This document shows, piece by piece, positions 51,667 through 60,404 of a DNA stretch of 64,000 nucleotides. The first letter of the stretch is position 1. Every line of letters starts with the position of its first letter. The position numbers were made by a program, and so were the translations under genes. The stretch is from Nitrospira sp. (GTDB taxonomy: Bacteria > Nitrospirota > Nitrospiria > Nitrospirales > Nitrospiraceae). Below the pieces are notes generated by a model, which was given only the letters and a program-made list of their open reading frames with translations, was not told the origin of the DNA and searched no databases. The stretch covers positions 141,570 to 205,569 of the forward strand of contig VOPR01000006.1 of the NCBI GenBank assembly GCA_009594995.1. The letters run 5' to 3'.

Positions 51667-51693
51667 GCCGGGCGCCCATGCGCCACAGCTCAC
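51663..51693. terminator. Nested hairpin between convergent genes
   Basis: GTGAGC (51663-51668) pairs with GCTCAC (51688-51693), and inside it GGCGC pairs with GCGCC around CCAT. It begins at the stop codon of the SUMF1-like gene and ends 16 bases before the stop of the convergent repeat-protein gene. Confidence 0.5.
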
Positions 51694-51709
51694 GACTTCT
51701 CGCTGCTAG

Positions 51710-53533
51710 TTAGAACAGGCTCTTGCTGACTTCCGCCGATTTTGCACTCTCGTTTCCCGACTTATCAAAAGCCGAGACCGCAAAGTAGTACGTCGTGCCG
51801 GTCGGAAGATTCGGGATGGTGAAGCTGGTGCTGTTGGTGACTTCGAAGGGCCCTGCGAAGCCATAACTGCCTGACCTCGTTCCCACGTAAATCCGATAGC
51901 CCGCCAGGTCTGCTTCGGTATTCGCATTCCAACTCACCGTGGCGTTGGCGGTCTTGGGCGCCGAGGCGGAAGATGCAGACGACGTCGGCGTCGGCGTCAC
52001 AGGGACCGGTGACGGAGGAGTAGGTGGCGGCGGGGGCGGGGTCACCACCGTTGGCTGGGCTGGCGTCGAAGGCGACAGCGCGGCAGCCTGGCCCGCAGCC
52101 ACCGTGAACGTGACCGGAACGCGGAGCGTATTGGCGAAGTTGTTGGGACCCGATTCGACAATATACACGACCGCCGAATAGGTACCTGCCGCCAGGCCGC
52201 TCGTTTGGGCCGTGATGACAATCTGATCGGTTTCAGACGAGATAGTCTGGGTGCTGCCATAGGGCGGATTCATCCAGACCCATGACTGGTTCGTGCTGAT
52301 GGAATAGACATGTTGGTCCGTGCCGGTCTTGCGCAGGGTCAAAGTCCCCACATTACTTGCGCTCGTCAGGCTCAAGGCCGCCGGAGTCACCTGGATCGGT
52401 CCGGTGGTGACGGTGACCGGCGCTGGTGCGGGCGGAACCGGGGCCGGGGCCGGCGGAGGCGGTACTGCCACGGGAGCCGGGGGCGGAGGCGGTGTAAGGA
52501 CAACAGGCTTGGGCGTCGGCGTGACCGCAGCAGGTGCAGCCGGGGGTGGGGGCGGCGGCGATGCGACCGGTGCGGCTGTCACGGTGAGGCTGACCGGAAT
52601 GCGGAGCATGTTCTGGAAGTTGTTGGGACCCGATTCGACAATATACACAACTGCCGAGTAGGTGCCGGCCGCGAGCGTAGCCGTTTGCGCCGTGATCACC
52701 AGTTGATCGGTTTCGGTCGTGATGGTTTGGGTGCTGCCATAGGGCGGGTTCATCCAGACCCACGACTGGTTCGTGCTGAGAGAGTAGCTATGTTGATCGC
52801 TGCCGCCTTTGCGCAAGTTCAGCGTTCCAACTGCGGTCTGGCCCTTGGCCGCACTCAGGACCAATGCCGTGGGGGTCGCTACGATCGCTGTGCCTGAGAC
52901 GACCGGCGGTACGGTCGGAGCCGGCGGAGGCGGCACTGCCACGGGGGCCGGCGGTGGGGGCGGTGTGAGGACCACCGGATTGGGCACCGGCGTGACTGCA
53001 GGAGGAGCCGGCGGGGGCGGAGGCGGCGACGCGATTGGGGTGGCCGTGACGGTAAGCGAAATCGGGACACGGAGCATGTTGGTGAAGTTATTCGGGCCCG
53101 AGTCGACGATATACACGACTGCCGAGTAGGTGCCGGCCGCGAGCGTAGCCGTTTGCGCCGTGATCACCAGTTGATCGGTTTCGGTTGTGATGGTCTGGGT
53201 GCTGCCATAGGGCGGGTTCATCCAGACCCAGGACTGGTTCGTGCTGAGGTAATAGGTGTGTTGATCAGTGCTGGATTTCTTGAGCGCGAGCGTGCCGACC
53301 GCCGTTTGACCTTTCGCCGCCGTTAAGACCAATGCGGCGGGACTCGGCAGGATGGGCGCCGTGCCGCTGCTTTGGGCTTTCGTGACGGCCGCGTCAAGGG
53401 AAGGCTGCTGCAGCAGGCTGAGTGTGGCCGAGGTATCCGCGGCAGAGGCGGTTGGGACCAAGGCTGTGGAGCACAGCGCGGAAGACAAACAGCCGGCAAC
53501 ACCGATGACCAACACACTCTTTGGCGTCTTCAT
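51710..53533 (-). CDS. Exported protein with three BACON-like repeats, Pro-rich linkers and a fibronectin type III domain
   Basis: A 607-residue protein with a signal peptide (residues 1-31). Residues 64-164, 217-320 and 379-480 are three near-identical beta-sandwich repeats ('STNQSWVWMNPPYGSTQT', 'LAAGTYSAVVYIV'), like BACON/Ig-type carbohydrate- or mucin-binding domains. They are separated by long proline/alanine linkers. Residues 528-607 are a fibronectin type III domain ('WNANTEADLAGYRIYVGT'). No catalytic domain or sorting tail is seen. It probably binds a surface polymer or matrix. GGAGG stands 8 bases before ATG 53533. Confidence 0.8.
   Translation of the reverse strand: MKTPKSVLVIGVAGCLSSALCSTALVPTASAADTSATLSLLQQPSLDAAVTKAQSSGTAPILPSPAALVLTAAKGQTAVGTLALKKSSTDQHTYYLSTNQSWVWMNPPYGSTQTITTETDQLVITAQTATLAAGTYSAVVYIVDSGPNNFTNMLRVPISLTVTATPIASPPPPPPAPPAVTPVPNPVVLTPPPPPAPVAVPPPPAPTVPPVVSGTAIVATPTALVLSAAKGQTAVGTLNLRKGGSDQHSYSLSTNQSWVWMNPPYGSTQTITTETDQLVITAQTATLAAGTYSAVVYIVESGPNNFQNMLRIPVSLTVTAAPVASPPPPPPAAPAAVTPTPKPVVLTPPPPPAPVAVPPPPAPAPVPPAPAPVTVTTGPIQVTPAALSLTSASNVGTLTLRKTGTDQHVYSISTNQSWVWMNPPYGSTQTISSETDQIVITAQTSGLAAGTYSAVVYIVESGPNNFANTLRVPVTFTVAAGQAAALSPSTPAQPTVVTPPPPPPTPPSPVPVTPTPTSSASSASAPKTANATVSWNANTEADLAGYRIYVGTRSGSYGFAGPFEVTNSTSFTIPNLPTGTTYYFAVSAFDKSGNESAKSAEVSKSLF
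52094..52399 (-). repeat. Third coding repeat copy (residues 379-480)
   Basis: This is the most diverged of the three copies; it shares 'STNQSWVWMNPPYGSTQT' exactly but differs at many silent sites. Confidence 0.75.
52574..52885 (-). repeat. Second coding repeat copy (residues 217-320)
   Basis: Around 52650-52770 it is nearly identical in DNA to the first copy, with a spacing of 468 bases. The match includes silent positions, which points to a recent duplication or gene conversion. Confidence 0.8.
53042..53344 (-). repeat. First coding repeat copy (residues 64-164)
   Basis: It pairs with the second copy; the near-identical DNA core lies at about 53118-53238. Confidence 0.8.
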
Positions 53534-53813
53534 TATATTTCCTCCGGGAAATTCAAGACGCTTCATGAGCAACCGGCATGCCAGCTGAAAGAAAATGGTT
53601 GGAACGCCAGAAAGCCGCGTCACAAGCCATTTTGCAGAGATTTGCGCCGTCGAAATAGTGCTCGTTATTTTATGCTGTGCAAGTTGGAGCAGTCGGTGCA
53701 GGAGAATGCATTCGGCACACGCTTGCGCATAACCGGCGTCGGCAAAAGAGATGGCCGAATGGAGCAGCGCGTTGGTGTTCGTTGTGATCGGCGATCGGTG
53801 AAGCGGTGTGGAA

Positions 53814-54614
53814 TTATGCTGCGGCGTGCTTGGAAATCCAATCTGTCAGCAACGTCAGCATCCGTTGAAAATCAGATGGTTTCGTAAATCGATGGTCGGC
53901 TCCCGCAAGAATGTCCAAGTGTTTGGGGCCGGGCAAGGCGTCAAAGAGTCGCTGGCTCTGATGCAGCGGGACATATTCATCCTGATCGCCCTGCACGATC
54001 AGGGTTGGCGCAGTGATTGTTCGAGCCGGTTCATAGGCGATCCGCTTGAGGCAATCCTGATAGAAGGCATAGTCAAGAGGAAGGCGTGTCGTTCCTCCGT
54101 GAAGATCCGGGATGCTGTCGGTTTGTTTCCATTCGTGCATGCCATCATCGCCGAGTTCCAGGCGAAGCTCTTCCCCGAAGTCGACGACGGGGCATTTGAG
54201 CGCGAGGCAGGTGAGTGGTGGAATCTTCGAGGGCGTTGAGTTGTGCATTTGTGTCCACTCAGCTGCCGCAAGGATCGAGACCAATCCACCGAAGCTCGAG
54301 CCGACGAGGGCGAGCCGGTGGTAGCCGCGGTTCAAGAGGAACTGTAATGCCGCAATTGCCTGTTCGATTCCGATGGTGGTGGTCAATTTGGCGAAGGGCC
54401 CCTCGCTGTCGCCATGTCCGAAGCAATCGAACCGGAATGTAGCGATGCCTCGATCGCGTAAAAGGCCGGCGAGGGCCTGATTACTCGTACTGTTCTTGTG
54501 CGACAAAAAGCCGTGGCAGAGGACTGCGACGTAGTCCGTCGTCTGCTGCGGCCTGGCAAGCACGGCGGCGATGCGATGTCCGGACGCGTCGTGAAAAAAA
54601 AGCGGTTCTTCCAT
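53814..54614 (-). CDS. Alpha/beta hydrolase (serine esterase/peptidase-like)
   Basis: A 266-residue hydrolase. 'AVLCHGFLSHKNS' has the oxyanion-hole HGF, 'ALVGSSFGGLVSI' the nucleophile elbow, 'IVQGDQDEYVP' the acid and 'LAGADHRFTKP' the catalytic histidine. It resembles small cytoplasmic esterases of the S9-like/BAAT branch. No signal peptide is present. The start used is ATG 54614, where similarity begins; an upstream ATG at 54647 is also possible. It lies 39 bases after the oxidase-like gene on the same strand. Confidence 0.85.
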   Translation of the reverse strand: MEEPLFFHDASGHRIAAVLARPQQTTDYVAVLCHGFLSHKNSTSNQALAGLLRDRGIATFRFDCFGHGDSEGPFAKLTTTIGIEQAIAALQFLLNRGYHRLALVGSSFGGLVSILAAAEWTQMHNSTPSKIPPLTCLALKCPVVDFGEELRLELGDDGMHEWKQTDSIPDLHGGTTRLPLDYAFYQDCLKRIAYEPARTITAPTLIVQGDQDEYVPLHQSQRLFDALPGPKHLDILAGADHRFTKPSDFQRMLTLLTDWISKHAAA

Positions 54615-54652
54615 AAGATGATTACTTCCGGTTCTCCGCGCTGCCATCCGGT

Positions 54653-55945
54653 CTAGTGTGTCGTTGGATGGTCATGGGTGGGTTGCGCACCCGTTGCCTG
54701 GGCGATTTTGACCGTCACCATGGTGAGATGGGTGAGAAGGAATCCCAGGCTTATCCAGGTGCCGGCTTGGATCCAGGGCGAGGAAAGTGGAAGATTCCAA
54801 GTCAGCGAGGCGACGAGCACCAGCCCCAAGGCTCCAAAACTCACAGTCGCGATCTGTACTGCACGCCATCGATTCATAATCTGTTCGAGGCGCTCTTGAT
54901 AGGCCCCTCGCTTCTTTTGAGCCGGCACTCGTTGCGCGGCGAGCAGGGGCGGCAGGGCATACGAGAGGCCGCCGACCATGGCCTGTAGGAGAAAGCCGAG
55001 AAACGCCGTGTGGGTATAGGCCACCAGATGCAGGGTGCCGTAGGGCATGACCGGCGGCGTCCACAACACATTGATGCCGAGTGCCACACCGATGCAACTC
55101 ATGATCAGCAGGAAACTCAACGCTGTGAGCAGGTGGTCCGTGGCGGCTGAGCCAGGCTGGCCGGCCTGATTCCAGGTGCGGAGGAGGTTGAGGCCGCACA
55201 AGGTTAGTGTCACGAGGAGGCAGCCCCCCGCCACCAATTGAATGTGGATGGACGACAGGGCAAACCCCGTGAGTAGTCCGGCGGAGCAGGCCGGCAACAG
55301 CAGCAAAACCGCCTGGCCCAATCCTGCGCTTCGCAATGGGCGATGTAGGAATAGCGGCAAGGCCAGTTGGATTGTGCCGATGGTTGCCAGCGTGAAAAAC
55401 AGCAACAGGCCTGAATGGAGGTGGCCCAGCCGGATGACGCCATGCCAGGTCGGGTACCAGGCTCCGGCAAGCAGGCCTCCTAGGATCAGGCAACCGAATA
55501 GTCCCGTGAGGGTGATGCCGAAAAAGAAGGCCGACAGGGGAGTCCAGCTTGAGCAGGTCCGGATGCCCGTGACCATGTGGCGTGCCATGGGAATACAAAG
55601 CGCGGCCAGCAGTAGCCCGGCCCCCATGGTCACATTCGGCTCCCGCAACCAGGCCCCGGCGGTAAAGCCCAGGGCCGCGGCATTCATGCTGATGAAGAGG
55701 AGACGGTGTTTCTGGCGTTTTGCCTCTGAACCGGCCAGATCACTTGCGGTGAGCGCCAGGCCGGTCATCAACTGCAGGAGGCCGCCGATGAGCACTCCGT
55801 GGACATGCAACAGACGAAGGCCGGACGGAAGCGGAGCCCCGCGTACGATGCCCAGAAATGTGGCGAGTCCCAGCAGGGATGTCAGAAGCAGCCAGCCCCA
55901 TCCGGCCAGAAGAAAGGAGAGTGGTGATCCAAGCCTTCGACTCAT
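54653..55945 (-). CDS. Twelve-helix membrane protein resembling heme-copper oxidase subunit I
   Basis: A 430-residue protein with about 12 helices. Conserved histidines lie in helices: 'LRLLHVHGVLIGGLLQLM', 'GHLHSGLLLFFTLATIG', and 'LVAYTHTAFLGFLLQAMVGG' with 'LSYALPPLL'. The pattern recalls cytochrome oxidase/NorB subunit I, but the full copper-site set is not evident, so it is more likely a heme-binding relative than a working oxidase. Its start lies 5 bases after the thiD stop, so the two are co-transcribed. No other oxidase subunits are near. Confidence 0.7.
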   Translation of the reverse strand: MSRRLGSPLSFLLAGWGWLLLTSLLGLATFLGIVRGAPLPSGLRLLHVHGVLIGGLLQLMTGLALTASDLAGSEAKRQKHRLLFISMNAAALGFTAGAWLREPNVTMGAGLLLAALCIPMARHMVTGIRTCSSWTPLSAFFFGITLTGLFGCLILGGLLAGAWYPTWHGVIRLGHLHSGLLLFFTLATIGTIQLALPLFLHRPLRSAGLGQAVLLLLPACSAGLLTGFALSSIHIQLVAGGCLLVTLTLCGLNLLRTWNQAGQPGSAATDHLLTALSFLLIMSCIGVALGINVLWTPPVMPYGTLHLVAYTHTAFLGFLLQAMVGGLSYALPPLLAAQRVPAQKKRGAYQERLEQIMNRWRAVQIATVSFGALGLVLVASLTWNLPLSSPWIQAGTWISLGFLLTHLTMVTVKIAQATGAQPTHDHPTTH

Positions 55946-55950
55946 AGCGG

Positions 55951-56745
55951 CTAACCCTGCTGTAAGAAATAAAAGTGATTGGTGGGTCCCTTGCCGTGCC
56001 CGATCGCCAGGCTGTGCCTGATGGCCTCGGTGAGATAGGTCTTAGCCGTTTGAATGGCGTCAGGAACGGTTTTTCCCCTGGCGATATGCGCCGCGATAGC
56101 CGATGCAAAGGTGCACCCGGTGCCGTGGGTATGCGGCGTGTCGATGAATTCACCCTTGTAGATAGTGAAGAACCGCCCGTCATAGAGAAGGTCCGTCCCG
56201 CGATCCTTCGGCAAATGTCCGCCTTTAATGAGCACGTTGGCGCAGCCGAATTGGTGAATGACCTTGGCGGCGCGGCGGGCGTCCGCCAGCGAAGTGATCT
56301 CGATGCCCGAGAGCTGCTGAGCCTCATGCACGTTGGGCGTGACCAGCAGGGCCAGCGGAAACAGCTCCTTCTTGAGGGTGTCGATGGCATCCGGCTTCAA
56401 CAGGGGCTGTCCGCCCTTGGCGATCATGACCGGGTCCACGACCAGGTTTTTCACCTGCTGCGGTTTCAGCAACTTCACCACGGTCTTAATGATCTCCGCC
56501 GATGAGAGCATGCCGGTTTTCACCGCCGCGACATCGAAATCGTCGAAGATTGCATCGAGTTGGGAAGCAATGATGGATGTGGGCAGTTCGAACACGTCGG
56601 CGACTTCTTCCGTGTTCTGGGCCGTGATGGCCGTGATGACCGACATGGCATACACGCCGTTGGCTGACATGGCTTTCAGATCCGCCTGAATTCCTGCGCC
56701 GCCGCCTGAGTCTGAGCCCGCTATCGACAAGACTTGTTTAATCAT
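55951..56745 (-). CDS. thiD: Hydroxymethylpyrimidine/phosphomethylpyrimidine kinase
   Basis: A 264-residue ribokinase-fold enzyme. 'SIAGSDSGGGAGIQADLKAM' is the ThiD signature, 'VVDPVMIAKGGQPLL' lies at the ATP site, and 'TPHTHGTGCTFASAIAAH' has the catalytic GTGC. It phosphorylates HMP and HMP-P in thiamin synthesis. tenA, for pyrimidine salvage, lies 5.6 kb away. AGGA precedes the ATG by 8-9 bases. Confidence 0.93.
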   Translation of the reverse strand: MIKQVLSIAGSDSGGGAGIQADLKAMSANGVYAMSVITAITAQNTEEVADVFELPTSIIASQLDAIFDDFDVAAVKTGMLSSAEIIKTVVKLLKPQQVKNLVVDPVMIAKGGQPLLKPDAIDTLKKELFPLALLVTPNVHEAQQLSGIEITSLADARRAAKVIHQFGCANVLIKGGHLPKDRGTDLLYDGRFFTIYKGEFIDTPHTHGTGCTFASAIAAHIARGKTVPDAIQTAKTYLTEAIRHSLAIGHGKGPTNHFYFLQQG

Positions 56746-56781
56746 GGCTGATTCCTATGCAATTGGTCCGGAGATCATGGC

Positions 56782-57762
56782 TTACGGTGTGGGGGGAATC
56801 GCGTCCTTCGTCGGGGGAGCGTCAGGTTCGACGACCGGCGCAGATTCGATTTTCAGGCCGTCCAGTGAGATGACCCGATCCGGTCTGGGTGATGTTTCGT
56901 GGTAATGCAGCGACACCGGGCCCTTCGGCGGCTTGGCTGTCGCCAGAAACGACAGGCTCGCATGCTGCTGTCGTCGCGGGTTCAATTCCATCCCCCTGGT
57001 GCAGAGCCCTTCGCGATTCTGCGCAACATCCTGCTTCCATTGCTCGCCCTGCTCATCGACGAGGTACGTGTCGAGCAGCTGGCATCCGATTTTGACCGGA
57101 TGGGCCGTGCGATTGACGAAGAGCAGATCGAGCCCGATCTGATCGTCCTGTTTGGAGATCCCCAGGATGGAAACTTTGTATAGCTCGTTTTCATGCGCGC
57201 TCAGCACCGGGGCGGTGGATTCCGAGGATGTGGCCGCAGCATTCTGGGCTTTCGGAGCATTGGCTTGCTTGAGCAGGGCGGCCAACGGACCGGCTTTCGG
57301 CACAATCGTTCGGGACGCGCCGACAGGGTAGACGGTGTACGGCCCGATCAGCTTGGCGGTGACCTGAATGCCTTCTGGAATTTCGAGATAGGAACCGGTG
57401 ACATAGAGATCGGCACGTAAGGCCTTGGCCACCTTCTTGGCTGCCTTCGCTTGGGAGGTATCGAGATGGGTCAGCTGGTGCTTTTCCATGGTGGCGATCA
57501 GAAGTTTCCGATCCACCACTTTGAGTTCTCCGGCCACGAGCAGGTGGGTAGCCAGTTCTTCGGCGAGGAATTGTCCGATGGGCGTCACTTCGCCTGTGCT
57601 GTCGACAAAGTCCAACAGCGCGAGCCGTGACTTTTTCATTTTGATCGCCTCGGCTGCCACGCCTTCGGCGAGTTCCTTTACGCTGTCCTCATATTTCGAG
57701 GCACCCAGGGAGGAGGAATGCCAGAGGACGAACAGGAACAGACAGGACAGGATACGGATCAT
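56782..57762 (-). CDS. Exported FlgO/CsgG-like domain protein
   Basis: A 326-residue protein with a signal peptide (residues 1-20). Residues about 40-160 form a FlgO-like (TolB-amino-terminal/CsgG-like) domain: 'LALLDFVDSTGEVTPIGQF', 'HLLVAGELKVVDRKLL' and 'ADLYVTGSYLEIPEG'. The C-terminal third is a separate beta domain with two cysteines and a Pro-rich tail. FlgO-type domains occur in outer-membrane accessory proteins, but no flagellar or curli genes are nearby. ATG 57762 is chosen because the signal peptide starts there and a strong promoter lies 30 bases upstream of it; the longer frame is antisense-like. Confidence 0.72.
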   Translation of the reverse strand: MIRILSCLFLFVLWHSSSLGASKYEDSVKELAEGVAAEAIKMKKSRLALLDFVDSTGEVTPIGQFLAEELATHLLVAGELKVVDRKLLIATMEKHQLTHLDTSQAKAAKKVAKALRADLYVTGSYLEIPEGIQVTAKLIGPYTVYPVGASRTIVPKAGPLAALLKQANAPKAQNAAATSSESTAPVLSAHENELYKVSILGISKQDDQIGLDLLFVNRTAHPVKIGCQLLDTYLVDEQGEQWKQDVAQNREGLCTRGMELNPRRQQHASLSFLATAKPPKGPVSLHYHETSPRPDRVISLDGLKIESAPVVEPDAPPTKDAIPPTP

Positions 57763-57798
57763 CGGGACCCACTCACGATCACAGTGCGCATGGCCCAC

Positions 57799-57826
57799 AT
57801 TATACTCACGTCGTTGATACTGTCCA
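57799..57826 (-). promoter_or_regulatory. Near-consensus sigma-70 promoter for the FlgO-like gene
   Basis: On the minus strand, TGGACA (57826-57821), 16 bases, then TATAAT (57804-57799). Transcription would begin near 57792, about 30 bases before the ATG. It lies just after the stop of the upstream membrane protein, so this gene can be transcribed on its own. Confidence 0.7.
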
Positions 57827-57836
57827 GCCCGTGGAC

Positions 57837-58337
57837 TCATGGGGAGAGTCTCGGCAGGAGGGCCTTTGCCAAGGCTCGCCCCAGCCCATAGCCGAGCGGC
57901 AGGAGGGCGAGCAGTAGGATCGGAAGATAAAAATACGCGAGCGCCCCCTGGGCGTCGGGATAGATGAGTACCTCGATATGGGTCCAACCTGCGACGAGCA
58001 CCATTGCTAAGCCGGCTGAGAGGAGGCCGAGCGCCCGTCGGTGAGCAATCAAGGATTTGTGAGTCGGGGCCGTCCCCAGATGCAGGAGGATTACGACCGC
58101 CAGGACCACAAAAGGAAGGGCCGTCAGCACGCCCACCAGAAAAAAATTGTAGCCGGGGGCAAAGAGGTGCAGCGTGAACGATCGCCAGGCTCGGGCGAAC
58201 GGAACGTCGCGCACCCAAGTCTCCACGGCCAGCATGATGGTCCAGGGGAGTAACGGCCCGCCCAGCAGACTGGTCCAGAAGCCCAGTCTTGTCAGGATCC
58301 GGAGCCGCGAGGACTTCTCCTGCGCGAGAGTGGTCAT
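57837..58337 (-). CDS. Small four-helix membrane protein
   Basis: A 166-residue protein with helices near residues 20-40, 62-85, 100-120 and 135-155. No family is recognised. Its start overlaps the stop of the HEAT-repeat gene as ATGA, so the two are made together and may interact. Confidence 0.7.
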   Translation of the reverse strand: MTTLAQEKSSRLRILTRLGFWTSLLGGPLLPWTIMLAVETWVRDVPFARAWRSFTLHLFAPGYNFFLVGVLTALPFVVLAVVILLHLGTAPTHKSLIAHRRALGLLSAGLAMVLVAGWTHIEVLIYPDAQGALAYFYLPILLLALLPLGYGLGRALAKALLPRLSP

Positions 58338-59380
58338 GGACGAGAGTCCTTGGGCGGAGGCCCGTTGACGGCCGTCGTTTCGAATTCAATCACAGCCATC
58401 GCTTCCGTAATGGCGGTGCGGACAATCGGGTCGGAGTCTCTGTGTCGCTGCAAAGCCGGCAGGGCTTGCTTCGCAGCAGGTCCCATGCCGCCAATGGTTT
58501 CCACCGCCAGATATCGAATCAGGGGTTGTTCATCCTCGAGTAATGCAAGAACGGGCTCCAGGGCATCCCCTGCCGCCGGACCGAGCTGGGCCAACTGGTG
58601 CAAGGCATAGTCGCGCGCCGTTGCATGTCCGAGCATCATGCCCAGCGATTCAATGTGGGCTGCATCGCCGACACTTGGTTTATCTAAGGCCGTGCGTGCG
58701 AGCGTGGCGATACCCTTGTCGGGATCGTTCAGGATGGGCGTCAGCGCGGCTACCGCTGCCTGCGATACGGGCACAGTAAAGGCGAATTGGGCGACAGCCG
58801 TCTGGCGCACGAGGGAGGAGGAATCGCGGAGGCCCTCCACCAGGGCTGCGCTGATCGGCGTGGGGGGAATGCCGATGCTCGCCAAGGCAATGTAGGCATT
58901 GCGTCGCACGAGTGCGTCAGCGTCATGGCTAAGGGTAAGCAGATCTTGCACGGCAGGTTTGGCAATCGGTCCCAAGCTGCCGAGCACTGCGCAGGCGGTG
59001 CGACGTTGCTGTACGTCCGTATCACCAAGCTGCGGGATGAAATGGCTCATGACGCGACGCGCGGCCGTCAAATCGATCCACTTCAGCGCCGCGGCAGCCG
59101 TCGTGTTGGCATGCTGACTGCCGTCCTGTGTCGCCTGGCTCAGCAGTGGCGCAATAGCCGTTCGCGCCGCCGGGCCGACTTGTCCCAATTGCTCCGCCGC
59201 GACAATGCGCGTCGAGGGGTCATCGTCCTTCAGCATCTCAATGAGAGTCGGTACCACCCGGGTCCCGGTCGAAAACCAGTACCACAGACCCAGCAGGCCG
59301 AGAAAGAGGACAAGCCCGCCCAGATGCAGGCCGATCTCACGTGAACTTAAGATGGTCGGTGATGGAGAAGAATTCGTCAT
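58334..59380 (-). CDS. Membrane-anchored HEAT-repeat protein
   Basis: A 348-residue protein with one N-terminal helix (residues 15-34), then eight or so HEAT repeats, each about 35-40 residues ('DPSTRIVAAEQLGQVGPAAR', 'DVQQRRTACAVLGSLGPIAK', 'DALVRRNAYIALASIGI'). The family serves as a protein-binding scaffold. The helix suggests a periplasmic scaffold anchored to the inner membrane. An extended -10 (TGATACCCT) lies about 40 bases upstream. Confidence 0.82.
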   Translation of the reverse strand: MTNSSPSPTILSSREIGLHLGGLVLFLGLLGLWYWFSTGTRVVPTLIEMLKDDDPSTRIVAAEQLGQVGPAARTAIAPLLSQATQDGSQHANTTAAAALKWIDLTAARRVMSHFIPQLGDTDVQQRRTACAVLGSLGPIAKPAVQDLLTLSHDADALVRRNAYIALASIGIPPTPISAALVEGLRDSSSLVRQTAVAQFAFTVPVSQAAVAALTPILNDPDKGIATLARTALDKPSVGDAAHIESLGMMLGHATARDYALHQLAQLGPAAGDALEPVLALLEDEQPLIRYLAVETIGGMGPAAKQALPALQRHRDSDPIVRTAITEAMAVIEFETTAVNGPPPKDSRP

Positions 59381-59555
59381 GCGGAAATCAGACGGGTTGC
59401 GGCGCAGGATGAGGCGACCGTATTAGGGTATCACAAACTGAAGGGAATGCTCAGGGAACTGAAATATGCGAGATGGAATCGATAACGCCGTCGCTTCGTT
59501 GCCGGGTTTCGATTCTGAGCCATCCCATCAAGAAGGGGATTGATGAATACGTGCT

Positions 59556-60383
59556 TCAATAGGGAGCCGCACGCCGTTCGAAGACCATTCCATTGAAGTC
59601 GTGCAGGAGGCGGGATTCGACAAGGCCAAGGTCGGTGACTGTGCCGGCCCATAGCTGACCAGATGAAGCCCAGACCAACCTGGCGCCATCCAGATCTGCC
59701 CATTCCCAACTTGGCTGTTTCAGGCAGAGCTCGGATTGTGTTCGGACGAGTTCATGTTCGTCCCAGTAGCAGCCTTTTCCCGGAGGGCTGCCGATCTGGG
59801 CGTGAGCGTACTTCCGCAGCAGCCAGCCGTTCCCAATCGGCTTCTCGAAAATATCACATTGATCCGTACTGCCAGCCGAGAGGTGATCGTTGAGCCGCCA
59901 GCCATCCCGCAGCAGGCGTGGGTAATACACGCCCAAACATTCCCCACCCCGGCCGCCGGCAGGGCGATAGACCTGGTCATGCCGTAGCCCTGTCGAGTCG
60001 CGGTCTTTCTGGTGGCAGTCGGCCCCGTTCAACCAATATCGAGCGTTGTCGATAAAGAGCCCGCCCCCTTGCCAGCAGTCGCCTTTGGGGAAAAAGGCCA
60101 AGGCCTTCAGGTACGGCGCACGCGAAATGGCAGACCAGGATCCCTTCGACAAGCCGCTCCACTTGCCGTCCATCGCGAAGTAGATGAAATGCTTCCCATC
60201 GGGGGAGAGGTCGCACCGGCGCTCATAGATCCGGCCTTTAAACCATTGTCCGATCGTGAAACTGTCAGTCCGGCGATCCCACAGCAGGGTACACACCTGC
60301 CGCGAGGGCCCTCGGCGGATCACCAATCCAATCCGCGCCTCCCGAGCGAGTAATACATGAAGTCTTGCAGGGAATGGTTGCAT
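59556..60383 (-). CDS. Uncharacterised 275-aa protein with beta-propeller-like repeats
   Basis: A 275-residue soluble protein rich in Trp, Gly and aromatic residues. 'WDRRTDSFTIGQWFKGRIYE', 'DLSPDGKHFIYFAMDGKW' and later 'WADLDGARLVWASSGQLWAG' read like WD/propeller blades ('SPDGKHFIY', 'DGARLVW'). No family is named with confidence. The start at 60383 is chosen because an extended -10 ends 9 bases before it and no Shine-Dalgarno is present. Confidence 0.68.
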   Translation of the reverse strand: MQPFPARLHVLLAREARIGLVIRRGPSRQVCTLLWDRRTDSFTIGQWFKGRIYERRCDLSPDGKHFIYFAMDGKWSGLSKGSWSAISRAPYLKALAFFPKGDCWQGGGLFIDNARYWLNGADCHQKDRDSTGLRHDQVYRPAGGRGGECLGVYYPRLLRDGWRLNDHLSAGSTDQCDIFEKPIGNGWLLRKYAHAQIGSPPGKGCYWDEHELVRTQSELCLKQPSWEWADLDGARLVWASSGQLWAGTVTDLGLVESRLLHDFNGMVFERRAAPY

Positions 60384-60392
60384 TCTGCAGGA

Positions 60393-60401
60393 AGTGTAGC
60401 A
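60393..60401 (-). promoter_or_regulatory. Extended -10 element just before the propeller-like gene
   Basis: On the minus strand TGCTACACT (TGn plus TACACT) ends 9 bases before ATG 60383, predicting a leader of 1-3 bases. Confidence 0.45.
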
Positions 60402-60404
60402 TGA

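Noticed and set aside
57763..58389. N-terminal extension of the FlgO-like frame
   Set aside because: The added residues are antisense-like, overlap the membrane-protein gene, and a strong promoter and signal peptide support the start at 57762.
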